A stretch of DNA of 9,084 nt, from NCBI GenBank assembly GCA_937942935.1, contig CALDGT010001116.1:1-9084 (forward strand), given 5' to 3'. The notes beneath the pieces were generated by a model. That model ran no database searches, had not been told where the DNA came from, and saw only the letters and a list, made by a program, of their open reading frames with translations. Origin of the DNA: an uncultured Chloroflexota bacterium (lineage in GTDB: Bacteria > Chloroflexota > Anaerolineae > Aggregatilineales > Phototrophicaceae). Every line of letters starts with the position of its first letter. Position 1 is the first letter of the stretch. The position numbers were made by a program, and so were the translations under genes. This document shows positions 1 through 5,964 of this stretch, piece by piece.

Positions 1-858
1 CATCCAATCGAAATGTACCTTGCCCAATGAATTGACATCCATATCTGGGGCAGGATTCATAAAATCAATCGCATAGGGGATGCCATCCCGAATTGCAAAT
101 TCACATGTATTCATGTCATAACCAAAGGCACGACAGATGAGAAGGGTATCATTCAGTAAGCGGTCATACATGGCATCAGAAAAATCGTGTTCTGGGGCAT
201 AAAAACGCGCATGTGGGTCATATTTCATCACACGAACATCATTTTGTGCCAAGCACATACAACGGGCATAATTTTCCCATTTGATGAATTCTTGGATAAT
301 CATGGTCAATAAACCACTGGTATTATAACGGTAAATCAGCTCATCCATCGAATGACACACATATACATCGCGCCACCCTCCGCCATGTGCATCTTTGAGG
401 ACGACAGGGAAGCCACCGACCATATCCACCAATCCACCCCAATCCATCGGATATTTGAGGTTACGCAGGCTTTCGTTATGGACAATTCCGGGGACATAAT
501 CACGATTTGGCAGGACAACTGTTTTTGGAGAGGCGATTCCTAATTTTGTGATGAGCGACGCCCCAAAAAATTTATCGTCTGCTGTCCACATGAACGGGTC
601 ATTGACCACTTTTACCCCTTGTAGGGCGGCATTTTTGAGGAAAGAGCGATAGTAAGGGACTTCGTGCGAAATGCGGTCAATAATCACACGATAATCTACT
701 GCTTCATTCATCGTTGTGCCACCAACTTTGACATATTCGGCTATAACACCCGTGTCGTCTGTACGCCGATTCACTTCCTCAATAAATGCGGGTGGAAAAG
801 ACCATTCACGCCCCACAAATAAGCCAATTTTAATCGGTTCATTTTTCTTCGTAGCCAT
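1..858 (-). CDS. RimK-like ATP-grasp ligase, 3'-truncated by window edge
   Basis: This is probably an ATP-dependent carboxylate-amine (or -thiol) ligase, activating a carboxylate as acyl phosphate in the cytoplasm; the substrate is unknown. It is open from an ATG at 858 to the left edge (286 codons, no stop in the window). The start is supported by an SD (GAGGAG) about 8 nt upstream. An N-terminal alpha/beta region (about residues 8-110) precedes the ATP-grasp fold. FPVVLKDAHGGGW (150-162) gives the ATP-binding lysine K155 and the glycine loop. IIQEFI (187-192) matches the adenine-contacting strand. E253 with D265 and N268 (in DFMNP) fit the Mg-binding motif. It is the last visible gene of a four-gene operon, 19 nt after the esterase, and the pairing suggests a shared pathway. 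The fold is clear; the reaction is not, and I do not assign it to glutathione, ribosomal-protein or D-Ala ligases. Confidence 0.85.
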   Translation of the reverse strand, partial: MATKKNEPIKIGLFVGREWSFPPAFIEEVNRRTDDTGVIAEYVKVGGTTMNEAVDYRVIIDRISHEVPYYRSFLKNAALQGVKVVNDPFMWTADDKFFGASLITKLGIASPKTVVLPNRDYVPGIVHNESLRNLKYPMDWGGLVDMVGGFPVVLKDAHGGGWRDVYVCHSMDELIYRYNTSGLLTMIIQEFIKWENYARCMCLAQNDVRVMKYDPHARFYAPEHDFSDAMYDRLLNDTLLICRAFGYDMNTCEFAIRDGIPYAIDFMNPAPDMDVNSLGKVHFDWM

Positions 859-877
859 ATTCTCATCTCCTCATCAA

Positions 878-1597
878 TCAATCATGACCATTCAAATAGG
901 TGTGCATCATCTTATCCCAATATTGCCAATCATGAGACCATCCGTCCCATTCGCGCAACGCATTGCCAATCCCTTTGCTCCATAATACTGCCGACATATT
1001 GCGGGCGTGTTGCATGAGTCGGTCATCTTTGCCTGTCGCCATGATGATGTCTACATGGCGTAGGGCATTGAGGCGTTCAATTTGCCATTCATTTTGAATA
1101 AATTGCATCGGGTTATAGGCATATACCATGTCATCTCCATAACCATCGGTGAATGTGCGAATATCATACAGTCCACTAAATGCCAAAATGCGGTCTACTT
1201 TTTCTGCAAACTTGAGACCAAATGACATCGCATGAAATCCGCCAAAACTTGCCCCCATTGTCATCAAAAAGGGATTACTATTTTTTTGGAGCGATAATGG
1301 GATGACTTCGTGCAACACATACATAAAATATTGATGATGTCGCCACGCCCGCGCACCCGGATGGGCGCTGTAGTTATACCAACTCTCGCTATCGACACTA
1401 TCCACACAATATAATTGCAACCAACCTTGGTCGATATGGTGACGGAGCGAGTTCATCATGCCCCTATCTTCCCATTCATAAAATTTGCCCTTAGATGTGG
1501 GGAATACGATAACACGCGCCCCCGCATGACCAAAAACGAGCAATTCCATATCGCGGTTCAGTGATGGGCTATACCAACGATGATATTCTCTGTTCAT
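878..1597 (-). CDS. COG4947-type putative esterase, alpha/beta hydrolase fold
   Basis: This is a predicted cytoplasmic serine hydrolase of 239 aa, resembling the esterase/PHB-depolymerase-like group. No signal peptide is seen. GASFGG (about 115-120) is the nucleophile elbow with S117. GKDDRL (about 189-194) supplies the likely acid (D191 or D192), and H222 in GWSHDW is the likely catalytic histidine, in the usual order S-D-H. I chose the ATG at 1597 because AGGAGG sits 7 nt upstream; an in-frame TTG directly before it (1600) is a less likely start. It lies between the S8 protease (25 nt upstream) and an ATP-grasp gene (19 nt downstream) in one operon, so it probably acts on a product or intermediate of the ligases. 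The natural substrate (ester, thioester or amide) cannot be read from the sequence. Confidence 0.85.
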   Translation of the reverse strand: MNREYHRWYSPSLNRDMELLVFGHAGARVIVFPTSKGKFYEWEDRGMMNSLRHHIDQGWLQLYCVDSVDSESWYNYSAHPGARAWRHHQYFMYVLHEVIPLSLQKNSNPFLMTMGASFGGFHAMSFGLKFAEKVDRILAFSGLYDIRTFTDGYGDDMVYAYNPMQFIQNEWQIERLNALRHVDIIMATGKDDRLMQHARNMSAVLWSKGIGNALREWDGWSHDWQYWDKMMHTYLNGHD

Positions 1598-1625
1598 CAA
1601 TCATCCTCCTCGTGGATGTGGGTTG

Positions 1626-2798
1626 TTAGATCACTTTAACTCGTGTATTTGCCCATGTTTGGGCAGTGAGAACGGCTTCTTTTGCGTTTATAATCCCCGC
1701 ACCCTGAATATCATGGGCGACATGCGGTAATTTTGTCGCGGTATTCATCAGAATTTGCCGTATATCTTGTGGTGATAAATTTGGATTTGCTTGGAGCATT
1801 TGCGCGATGATGGCGCTCACAATGGGCGTAGAGACCGATGTCCCATCCACATGCTGATGATGGGCATCAATAATTTTATGATGATAAATGCGTCCTTGTA
1901 GGGTATTGACCAATTCATCATCTATATGATGGATGATGTCGGCATTAAATCCCAAATCGGCGTATCCCTTTTCTAAAATATCTTTCAGTTCATGCTTGGC
2001 ATGGATGTGAAGCATTTGCGATAGCCACCCGATTTCGCGCTCTTGTTTGCTATTGGGCAAAATCGGAGAGGCGACCCACTCCGCTAAACCCAAAATTTCG
2101 GGTTTATGGGTGCCGTCGTATGCTGTACCATGACTATGCCGATACAATTTCCAGTGATTGCGGTCTAACTGATTTTGGTCATCATACCCACCAACTGTAA
2201 TCGCATGAGGTGATGAAGCAGGTGGCACAATCCCCCGTTTGCCACTATTCCCCGCCGCAATCACGACTGTGATTCCCGCATCATATAATTTTTTGACGAT
2301 GATATGTAAAGGATGATTGGGGTCATGATTTTCAAAATCGCCACCCACAGAGACATTGACCACACGCACATCAAAGCGTCTGCGTGAGTCATATATCCAA
2401 CGCAACCCGCGCAAAATATCATTTTCTTTAATCTGATAGGTGGGGGTACTCACTTTTACAAATAGCAGGTTACTCTCAGATGCAATGCCTTTGAACACCC
2501 CGCCCGATACATGACCATCCCCTGCGGCGATAACACTGGTCATTTGACCGTGCCAACTGAGGTCGCTCACTTCCATCACATGCGGTTGTTCTAATACCCG
2601 ACTGGTGCTGGCATCTGCATGGCAAATGACCCGATTAGCGACATCGGGGTGCATTGAAAATCCGGAATCTATGAAGGCGATGGTTACACCACGCCCTGTA
2701 AAATCGGGATGCACCCCAACACGCTCTGGGGTAGGGAGTAAGCCCATTTTTTCGTGAGTATAATGCGGATAGTTCGATACAAATTTGATGTGTTTCAC
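1626..2798 (-). CDS. Subtilisin-like S8 serine protease, probably cytoplasmic
   Basis: This is a 390-aa peptidase of the subtilase family with a complete catalytic set: D44 in FIDSG, H83 in WHG, oxyanion N184 in AAGNSG, and S321 in GTSVSTP. It begins almost directly with the catalytic domain. There is no signal peptide, no obvious inhibitory propeptide of normal length and no C-terminal anchor, so an intracellular role is inferred. Between the strand ending at about 247 and the serine motif lies an unusual insertion of about 70 residues (248-316), rich in histidine (for example HIHAKH, YHH, DAHHQH). The start is a GTG with AAAGG about 10 nt upstream; the next in-frame Met is residue 18. It is the second gene of a four-gene operon, 35 nt after an ATP-grasp ligase and 25 nt before an esterase. 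It may cleave a peptide made or modified by the ligases, or have an unrelated turnover role. Confidence 0.9.
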   Translation of the reverse strand: MKHIKFVSNYPHYTHEKMGLLPTPERVGVHPDFTGRGVTIAFIDSGFSMHPDVANRVICHADASTSRVLEQPHVMEVSDLSWHGQMTSVIAAGDGHVSGGVFKGIASESNLLFVKVSTPTYQIKENDILRGLRWIYDSRRRFDVRVVNVSVGGDFENHDPNHPLHIIVKKLYDAGITVVIAAGNSGKRGIVPPASSPHAITVGGYDDQNQLDRNHWKLYRHSHGTAYDGTHKPEILGLAEWVASPILPNSKQEREIGWLSQMLHIHAKHELKDILEKGYADLGFNADIIHHIDDELVNTLQGRIYHHKIIDAHHQHVDGTSVSTPIVSAIIAQMLQANPNLSPQDIRQILMNTATKLPHVAHDIQGAGIINAKEAVLTAQTWANTRVKVI

Positions 2799-2833
2799 CG
2801 ATGATATACCTTTAATATGCTTTGATAAGCCCG

Positions 2834-4054
2834 TTAACCTTGTTGACCTGTCCGTGTGACACCCATTGGCACACCTGTTGCACTATATTCTTCTGCCAAG
2901 CGTTTGTAATAGTCATTGAGCAATTCCGATACACGCTCATATTTTTTGCTGGCGATGATTAGTCCTGCATGATAGGGTTTATGTTGTCTCCAAACGACTT
3001 CTGATGCAGAGAATCCATCCATATTTGGATGTTCATCACGCGCAAGGGTCATCAACAAACCCGCGTGTAAATTTTGGGGTTTGGGCAAGTCATATTTTTC
3101 GCCTAATAATGTGGCGACTTCAATGCGCCCCCATTCTGCCCATAAATTGATGCCACGCCCCGCTTCTATCATATCGGCAATATTTGCCCCACCGACACGG
3201 GCGGCGATTTCTAGAAAATTGAAATTTCCACCATCGTTAGATTTAATAAATTCGGCATGTGTTACCCCACTATGAAAACCGAGTGCTTTAACCACTTGGC
3301 TATTCATTTGTTGGATAGCTTTATAATCGTCATCAGACGATTGAAGTGTTCGCGTCATGAATACCCCACCGCCATGATACGTTTGCATGGGTGGTGCGCC
3401 ATATTTTTGGATGCTCACAAACAAAATTTTGCCCTCAAACACAATGCTATCGGCATGATACACATCACCCGGTATGAATTGTTCGAGTAGATAATAAGAT
3501 TGTTTGTCGCCCAATTCATCTAATGCTCGCCAAACACTTTCGGCATCTGTCATTTTGCGAATGCCCATCGCACCCGCTTCCATACGGGGTTTGAGTACCC
3601 ACGGGGCAGGGGTATTTTCCATAAACTGGCGCAACTCATCATAATTCAAAACACCCAAAAATGGCGGAACAGAGATTCCTGCTTCGTGTGTGACTTGGCG
3701 CATGGCTAATTTATCTCTGAAGGGGCGTACTTGGCTGATGGTCATGCCCGACAGCCGAAGATGCTCACGCAAAACTGCCGCCAATTCGACTTCAAATTCA
3801 TCTAATGGGACGATATGATGAATTTTGCGCCCTCTGCATAAATAACTCACGCTATGAATAACATCCTGATACCGTCTGAGGTCGTGCAATACAAAATATT
3901 CGTCTATGGATTGATGGGGCCACGGTTGATGGCGATTTTCTTCATCGGTGATGAGGATAACATTCATCCCCGCCGATTTGACCGCTTCTATCATGCGCTC
4001 GCCTTTGAAGGCACTAGATAAAAACAAGATGGTGTGGGCGTTTGAATTTCCCAT
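2834..4054 (-). CDS. ATP-grasp ligase, carboxylase / L-amino-acid-ligase type
   Basis: This 406-aa cytoplasmic enzyme probably joins a carboxylate to an amine through an acyl phosphate. It has a Rossmann-like pre-ATP-grasp domain (about 8-110; IVPLDEFEVELAA at 81-93), then the ATP-grasp domain. That domain carries PWVLKPRMEAGAMGI (151-165, ATP-binding lysine K155), LLEQFIPGDVYHAD (189-202), and the Mg ligands E268 (HAEF) and E282 in FLEIAARVGG (280-289). A C-terminal lid domain follows. The arrangement resembles biotin-carboxylase/PurK-like enzymes and dipeptide-forming L-amino acid ligases. No biotin-carboxylase partner is nearby, so an amino-acid or peptide ligase is favoured. The start ATG has AAGGGA 8 nt upstream. 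It is the first gene of the four-gene operon and carries the only strong promoter seen there (4135-4163). The true substrate is unknown. Confidence 0.85.
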   Translation of the reverse strand: MGNSNAHTILFLSSAFKGERMIEAVKSAGMNVILITDEENRHQPWPHQSIDEYFVLHDLRRYQDVIHSVSYLCRGRKIHHIVPLDEFEVELAAVLREHLRLSGMTISQVRPFRDKLAMRQVTHEAGISVPPFLGVLNYDELRQFMENTPAPWVLKPRMEAGAMGIRKMTDAESVWRALDELGDKQSYYLLEQFIPGDVYHADSIVFEGKILFVSIQKYGAPPMQTYHGGGVFMTRTLQSSDDDYKAIQQMNSQVVKALGFHSGVTHAEFIKSNDGGNFNFLEIAARVGGANIADMIEAGRGINLWAEWGRIEVATLLGEKYDLPKPQNLHAGLLMTLARDEHPNMDGFSASEVVWRQHKPYHAGLIIASKKYERVSELLNDYYKRLAEEYSATGVPMGVTRTGQQG

Positions 4055-4062
4055 AAGATGAG

Positions 4063-4148
4063 TCCCTTGTTAAATGTGGACGATACGTTAAGTGTACATA
4101 AAGAAAAATCTCTGATGCACAAGAGATTTATTAAATTATAACAAGGGA
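4063..4148. repeat. Perfect 10-bp inverted repeat spanning promoter and RBS
   Basis: TCCCTTGTTA at 4063-4072 is the exact reverse complement of TAACAAGGGA at 4139-4148, with 66 nt between. Read on the minus strand, the inner arm contains the SD (AAGGGA) of the ATP-grasp gene starting at 4054. The outer arm overlaps the first base pairs of the -10 element. It could be a pair of operator half-sites, an RNA pairing that hides the SD in longer transcripts, or chance. Confidence 0.5.
4100..4129 (-). terminator. Leader hairpin with U-rich tail, possible attenuator
   Basis: On the minus strand an 8-bp stem (AAATCTCT with AGAGATTT, arms 4122-4129 and 4106-4113) encloses an 8-nt loop and is followed by a T-rich run (TTCTTTAT). 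It lies between the predicted promoter and the first gene of the four-gene operon, almost at the predicted transcript start (about 4128). The form is that of a weak intrinsic terminator or attenuator, with only 3 GC pairs in the stem. It could instead protect the 5' end of the mRNA or be a second stop for tatA transcripts. Confidence 0.4.
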
Positions 4149-4163
4149 ATCTACTTGCCACAA
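4135..4163 (-). promoter_or_regulatory. Sigma70-type promoter of the ATP-grasp/protease operon
   Basis: Read on the minus strand, TTGTGG (4158-4163) is separated by exactly 17 nt from a perfect TATAAT (4135-4140). The -10 is preceded by TG plus one base, an extended -10. The predicted start is near 4128, giving a leader of about 74 nt before the ATG at 4054. This is the best promoter match in the window. Confidence 0.6.
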
Positions 4164-4189
4164 ATTAATTTATGGGGAATGTTGTGGGG

Positions 4190-4228
4190 ATATAAAAATA
4201 TAAGGGCGCAACAGATAATTTGCGCCCC
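4190..4228 (-). terminator. Intrinsic terminator of tatA
   Basis: On the minus strand the arms GGGCGCAA (4220-4227) and TTGCGCCC (4204-4211), perfect over 8 bp with an 8-nt loop, are followed by TTATATTTTTATA. It lies 43 nt after the tatA stop codon and before the promoter of the ATP-grasp operon, so it should separate the two units. On the plus strand no T-run follows, so it is one-directional. The stem core is the same as that of the palindrome at 5922-5949. Confidence 0.7.
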
Positions 4229-4270
4229 AAAGTAATTTGATATGAATGAATACCTTTAGTTGTTAAAGGA

Positions 4271-4456
4271 TTATTCTTTTTTGTCTTTTTCTTCGGTTGT
4301 GGCGGGTGCTGGTTTTCCGTCATTCAATCCTTTGCGGAAATTGGCGACTGCACTGCCCAATTCTCCGCCGATTTTCCCAATGCGCCCAACACCAAACAAT
4401 ACCATTACAATTACCAAAATGAGCAGTAGTTCTGGAATTCCTGTTGGCATAATCAT
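4271..4456 (-). CDS. tatA: Twin-arginine translocase subunit TatA
   Basis: This is a 61-aa pore-forming subunit of the Tat system, which exports folded proteins across the cytoplasmic membrane. It shows the family plan: a short N-terminus, the polar E9 just before a single transmembrane helix (about 9-21, ELLLILVIVMVLF), the FG hinge (21-22), an amphipathic helix (about 25-45, including FRKG) and a charged tail ending in DKK-E. I chose the ATG at 4456, with AAAGG about 5 nt upstream. A TTG at 4474 would add six residues and lacks support, and the ATG at 4450 is also possible. The gene stands alone, divergent from a tatB-like gene 228 nt away, with its own promoter and terminator. TatE is not separable from TatA by sequence here. 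Confidence 0.9.
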   Translation of the reverse strand: MIMPTGIPELLLILVIVMVLFGVGRIGKIGGELGSAVANFRKGLNDGKPAPATTEEKDKKE

Positions 4457-4488
4457 CAAGCCCTTTCTTACCAATTCGAGTTATTTCT

Positions 4489-4497
4489 ATTTTAACA
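4489..4497 (-). promoter_or_regulatory. Extended -10 promoter element of tatA
   Basis: On the minus strand TGTTAAAAT fits an extended -10 (TGnTAAAAT), with a predicted start near 4482 and a leader of about 26 nt that keeps the tatA SD intact. No good -35 stands at the proper spacing. An ACACAC/GTGTGT inverted repeat (4495-4500 and 4510-4515) overlaps the upstream side. Confidence 0.4.
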
Positions 4498-4591
4498 CAC
4501 AATTCAGGGGTGTGTATTGGATATTCGTCACTAGACTGTAAAATTTTTGCATCTAAAAAGTTACATTTGTTAAACACCTGTGGGCTTAAAT

Positions 4592-4619
4592 TTGGGCGTT
4601 ATTTGACGTAAAATATAAA
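4592..4619 (+). promoter_or_regulatory. Possible promoter of the tatB-like gene
   Basis: TTGGGC (4592-4597) stands 16 nt before TATAAA (4614-4619). The -10 is good and the -35 matches only in its TTG. The predicted start is near 4626, about 59 nt before the ATG at 4685. The nearby TTGACG (4603-4608) is a better -35 sequence, but no -10 lies at the right distance from it. Confidence 0.3.
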
Positions 4620-4684
4620 TAATTGCCGTGTGGCGGCTATATTTTGCTGGTCTGCCATTTCAAATAGATGATTCTGAGGGTGTA

Positions 4685-5170
4685 ATGGAACTTTTTGGTG
4701 TTGGTGGTGTCGAATTTTTGCTCATTATTGTCATTGCGATGGTGGTTGCGGGACCCAAGCGGGTGGTGCAGTGGGCATATTACATTGGCAAATTTTTTGC
4801 CCGTGTTCGCAAAATTTGGGGCGAGATGATGACCGTCATCCAAAAAGAAATCAATGCGGCAGGTGTAGATATTGAATTGCCAAAAACCCCGCCGACCCGC
4901 CAAAGCATTAGCCAAACGACTCGTGATTTACTCAAGCCATATACCAAAGAATTAGATGACGCCCAAAAAGATATTGAACGTAGCCTAGAAAATGTTCAAC
5001 GCGAGATGTCTATTAAACAAAATGTGATGTTGAGCAGTCAGGTGAAACCAAAACCTACTGAACCATCGCAAAATGGCGATACTCCCTCTGCCACCGAATC
5101 ACCGACCACATTCGGCACATGGTCAATGCCAAATTCTGCCGAAGAAATCCCACCAAGTGAGCCGAAATAG
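4685..5170 (+). CDS. tatB: TatB-like Sec-independent translocase subunit
   Basis: This 161-aa single-span membrane protein of the TatA/B family probably works with TatC in recognising twin-arginine signal peptides. MELFGVGGVEF leads into a hydrophobic helix (about 9-22) with the polar E10 at its start. The helix is followed by AGPKR (22-26); GPKR is the TatB-like hinge, unlike the FG of TatA. An amphipathic/charged helix (30-65), a helical stretch likely to form a coiled coil (about 75-115) and a Pro/Ser/Thr-rich tail (120-161) follow. I chose the ATG at 4685, preceded by GAGGGTG, because it places the helix correctly; an in-frame GTG at 4628 would add 19 polar residues with no parallel in the family. 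It is divergent from tatA, and no tatC lies downstream. A generic TatA-family label is the fallback. Confidence 0.75.
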   Translation: MELFGVGGVEFLLIIVIAMVVAGPKRVVQWAYYIGKFFARVRKIWGEMMTVIQKEINAAGVDIELPKTPPTRQSISQTTRDLLKPYTKELDDAQKDIERSLENVQREMSIKQNVMLSSQVKPKPTEPSQNGDTPSATESPTTFGTWSMPNSAEEIPPSEPK

Positions 5171-5171
5171 G

Positions 5172-5516
5172 TTATTTATAGCGAATTTCTATCCATGCTT
5201 CGCCCGATTGCGCGTGTGAGCCTAATTTCACCGCGCCCCAATCATAGGCTTGGGGTTTGATACCCAATTGATTCAGTTGTGTTTTAAGTTGTTTTCCATC
5301 CAAACCGATAGTAATCAGTTTGAGTTTTCCATCCTGAAATTGAATGGTCAAAAATGAAAATGTTTTCTGGTCAATATGCCCTTGCGCTGACGGGTCATCC
5401 GGATTACCTAGCTTAAATCCTAATTTGATATAGTCGTTAGGTAGCATGTTGGGGATAATGACCCGATTGCCAAATTCTGAGAGGGTAAATTTTCCATTTT
5501 CGGGGTTAATTTTCAT
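5172..5516 (-). CDS. Small protein of unknown function, paralogue of upstream gene
   Basis: This is a 114-aa soluble protein with no signal peptide or membrane span. I do not recognise the family. It opens with MKINPENGKFTLSEFGN and ends with EAWIEIRYK. It aligns along its length with the 131-aa product encoded just upstream (shared: MKINP-NG, a GN..I.PNM block, Y..LGF.L..PD.P, QKT, QF..GKL, AY.WG.V, WIEI.Y). Alternating hydrophobic residues suggest a mainly beta structure. Its ATG overlaps the stop of the upstream gene by 4 nt (ATGA), so the two are translationally coupled. Its stop is 1 nt from the stop of the convergent tatB-like gene, and no terminator is visible between them. Function is unknown; immunity-type or binding roles would be speculation. 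Confidence 0.7.
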   Translation of the reverse strand: MKINPENGKFTLSEFGNRVIIPNMLPNDYIKLGFKLGNPDDPSAQGHIDQKTFSFLTIQFQDGKLKLITIGLDGKQLKTQLNQLGIKPQAYDWGAVKLGSHAQSGEAWIEIRYK

Positions 5517-5908
5517 TGTGACTTCTCTTTAATCGGTTGTTGATAATATTGAATTTCTATCCACATCGTGCCTGTTTCGCGGAGTTCGTCAATATTGACC
5601 TCACCCCAAGCATACCCTTGTGCATCTATTCCCATCTGTTCCAAATAACGATAGGCTTGTTCAAGGTACATCTCATAACCGCCATGCGAGACAACGGGTA
5701 TAAAAATCGCGTTCAGTTTGCCGTTATCAAATTGTACGGTGATAGGCGGGAGTGTTTTTTGGCGAATTTGACCTGATGTGGTGGGGTGGTCTGGTTTGTT
5801 GAGGCGGAATCCAAGCCCCATATATCGTGCTGATGGCATGTTGGGAGTGATGATTTTATTCCCCACTTCGGTGAGGGTGATATGCCCGTTCTTGGGGTTA
5901 ATTTTCAT
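5513..5908 (-). CDS. Small protein of unknown function, first of a tandem pair
   Basis: This is a 131-aa soluble protein, unrecognised, starting MKINPKNGHITLTEVGN. Against its 114-aa neighbour it has an insertion in the middle (around PVVSHGGYEMYLEQAYR, about residues 72-88) and a short lysine-rich C-terminal extension (PIKEKSQ). The pair therefore looks like an old duplication that has diverged. The ATG at 5908 has an imperfect SD (GGATGG) directly after the 28-nt palindrome at 5922-5949. A hairpin there could influence translation. The gene follows the MoxR ATPase by 56 nt on the same strand and may be read from the same promoter. Confidence 0.7.
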   Translation of the reverse strand: MKINPKNGHITLTEVGNKIITPNMPSARYMGLGFRLNKPDHPTTSGQIRQKTLPPITVQFDNGKLNAIFIPVVSHGGYEMYLEQAYRYLEQMGIDAQGYAWGEVNIDELRETGTMWIEIQYYQQPIKEKSQ

Positions 5909-5921
5909 AGATTACCATCCA

Positions 5922-5949
5922 GTAAGGGCGCAACATATTGCGCCCTTAC
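5922..5949. repeat. 28-nt palindrome, REP-like element
   Basis: GTAAGGGCGCAA (5922-5933) and TTGCGCCCTTAC (5938-5949) are perfect 12-nt inverted arms around a 4-nt loop (CATA). No T-run follows on either strand, so it is not a classical terminator, although it may slow transcription or stabilise the upstream mRNA 3' end. It lies between moxR and the small-gene pair. The inner core GGGCGCAA/TTGCGCCC recurs in the tatA terminator, which suggests a dispersed palindromic repeat family. Confidence 0.75.
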
Positions 5950-5964
5950 AACCCTATCTAGTCA

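Noticed and set aside
716..985. Plus-strand frame across the ATP-grasp/esterase junction
   Set aside because: It is antisense to two genes with clear motifs, with no SD or recognisable protein features.
4055..4270. Search for a graspetide-type precursor peptide gene ahead of the ATP-grasp operon
   Set aside because: The gap holds only the tatA terminator, the promoter and the leader hairpin. No short frame with an SD and a conserved core was found.
4320..4577. 85-codon minus-strand frame overlapping tatA
   Set aside because: It is out of frame with tatA, whose helix and hinge are unmistakable, and the translated product looks random.
4628..4684. GTG start of the tatB-like gene at 4628
   Set aside because: It would add 19 polar residues before a helix that should be near the N-terminus, and the ATG at 4685 has a better SD.
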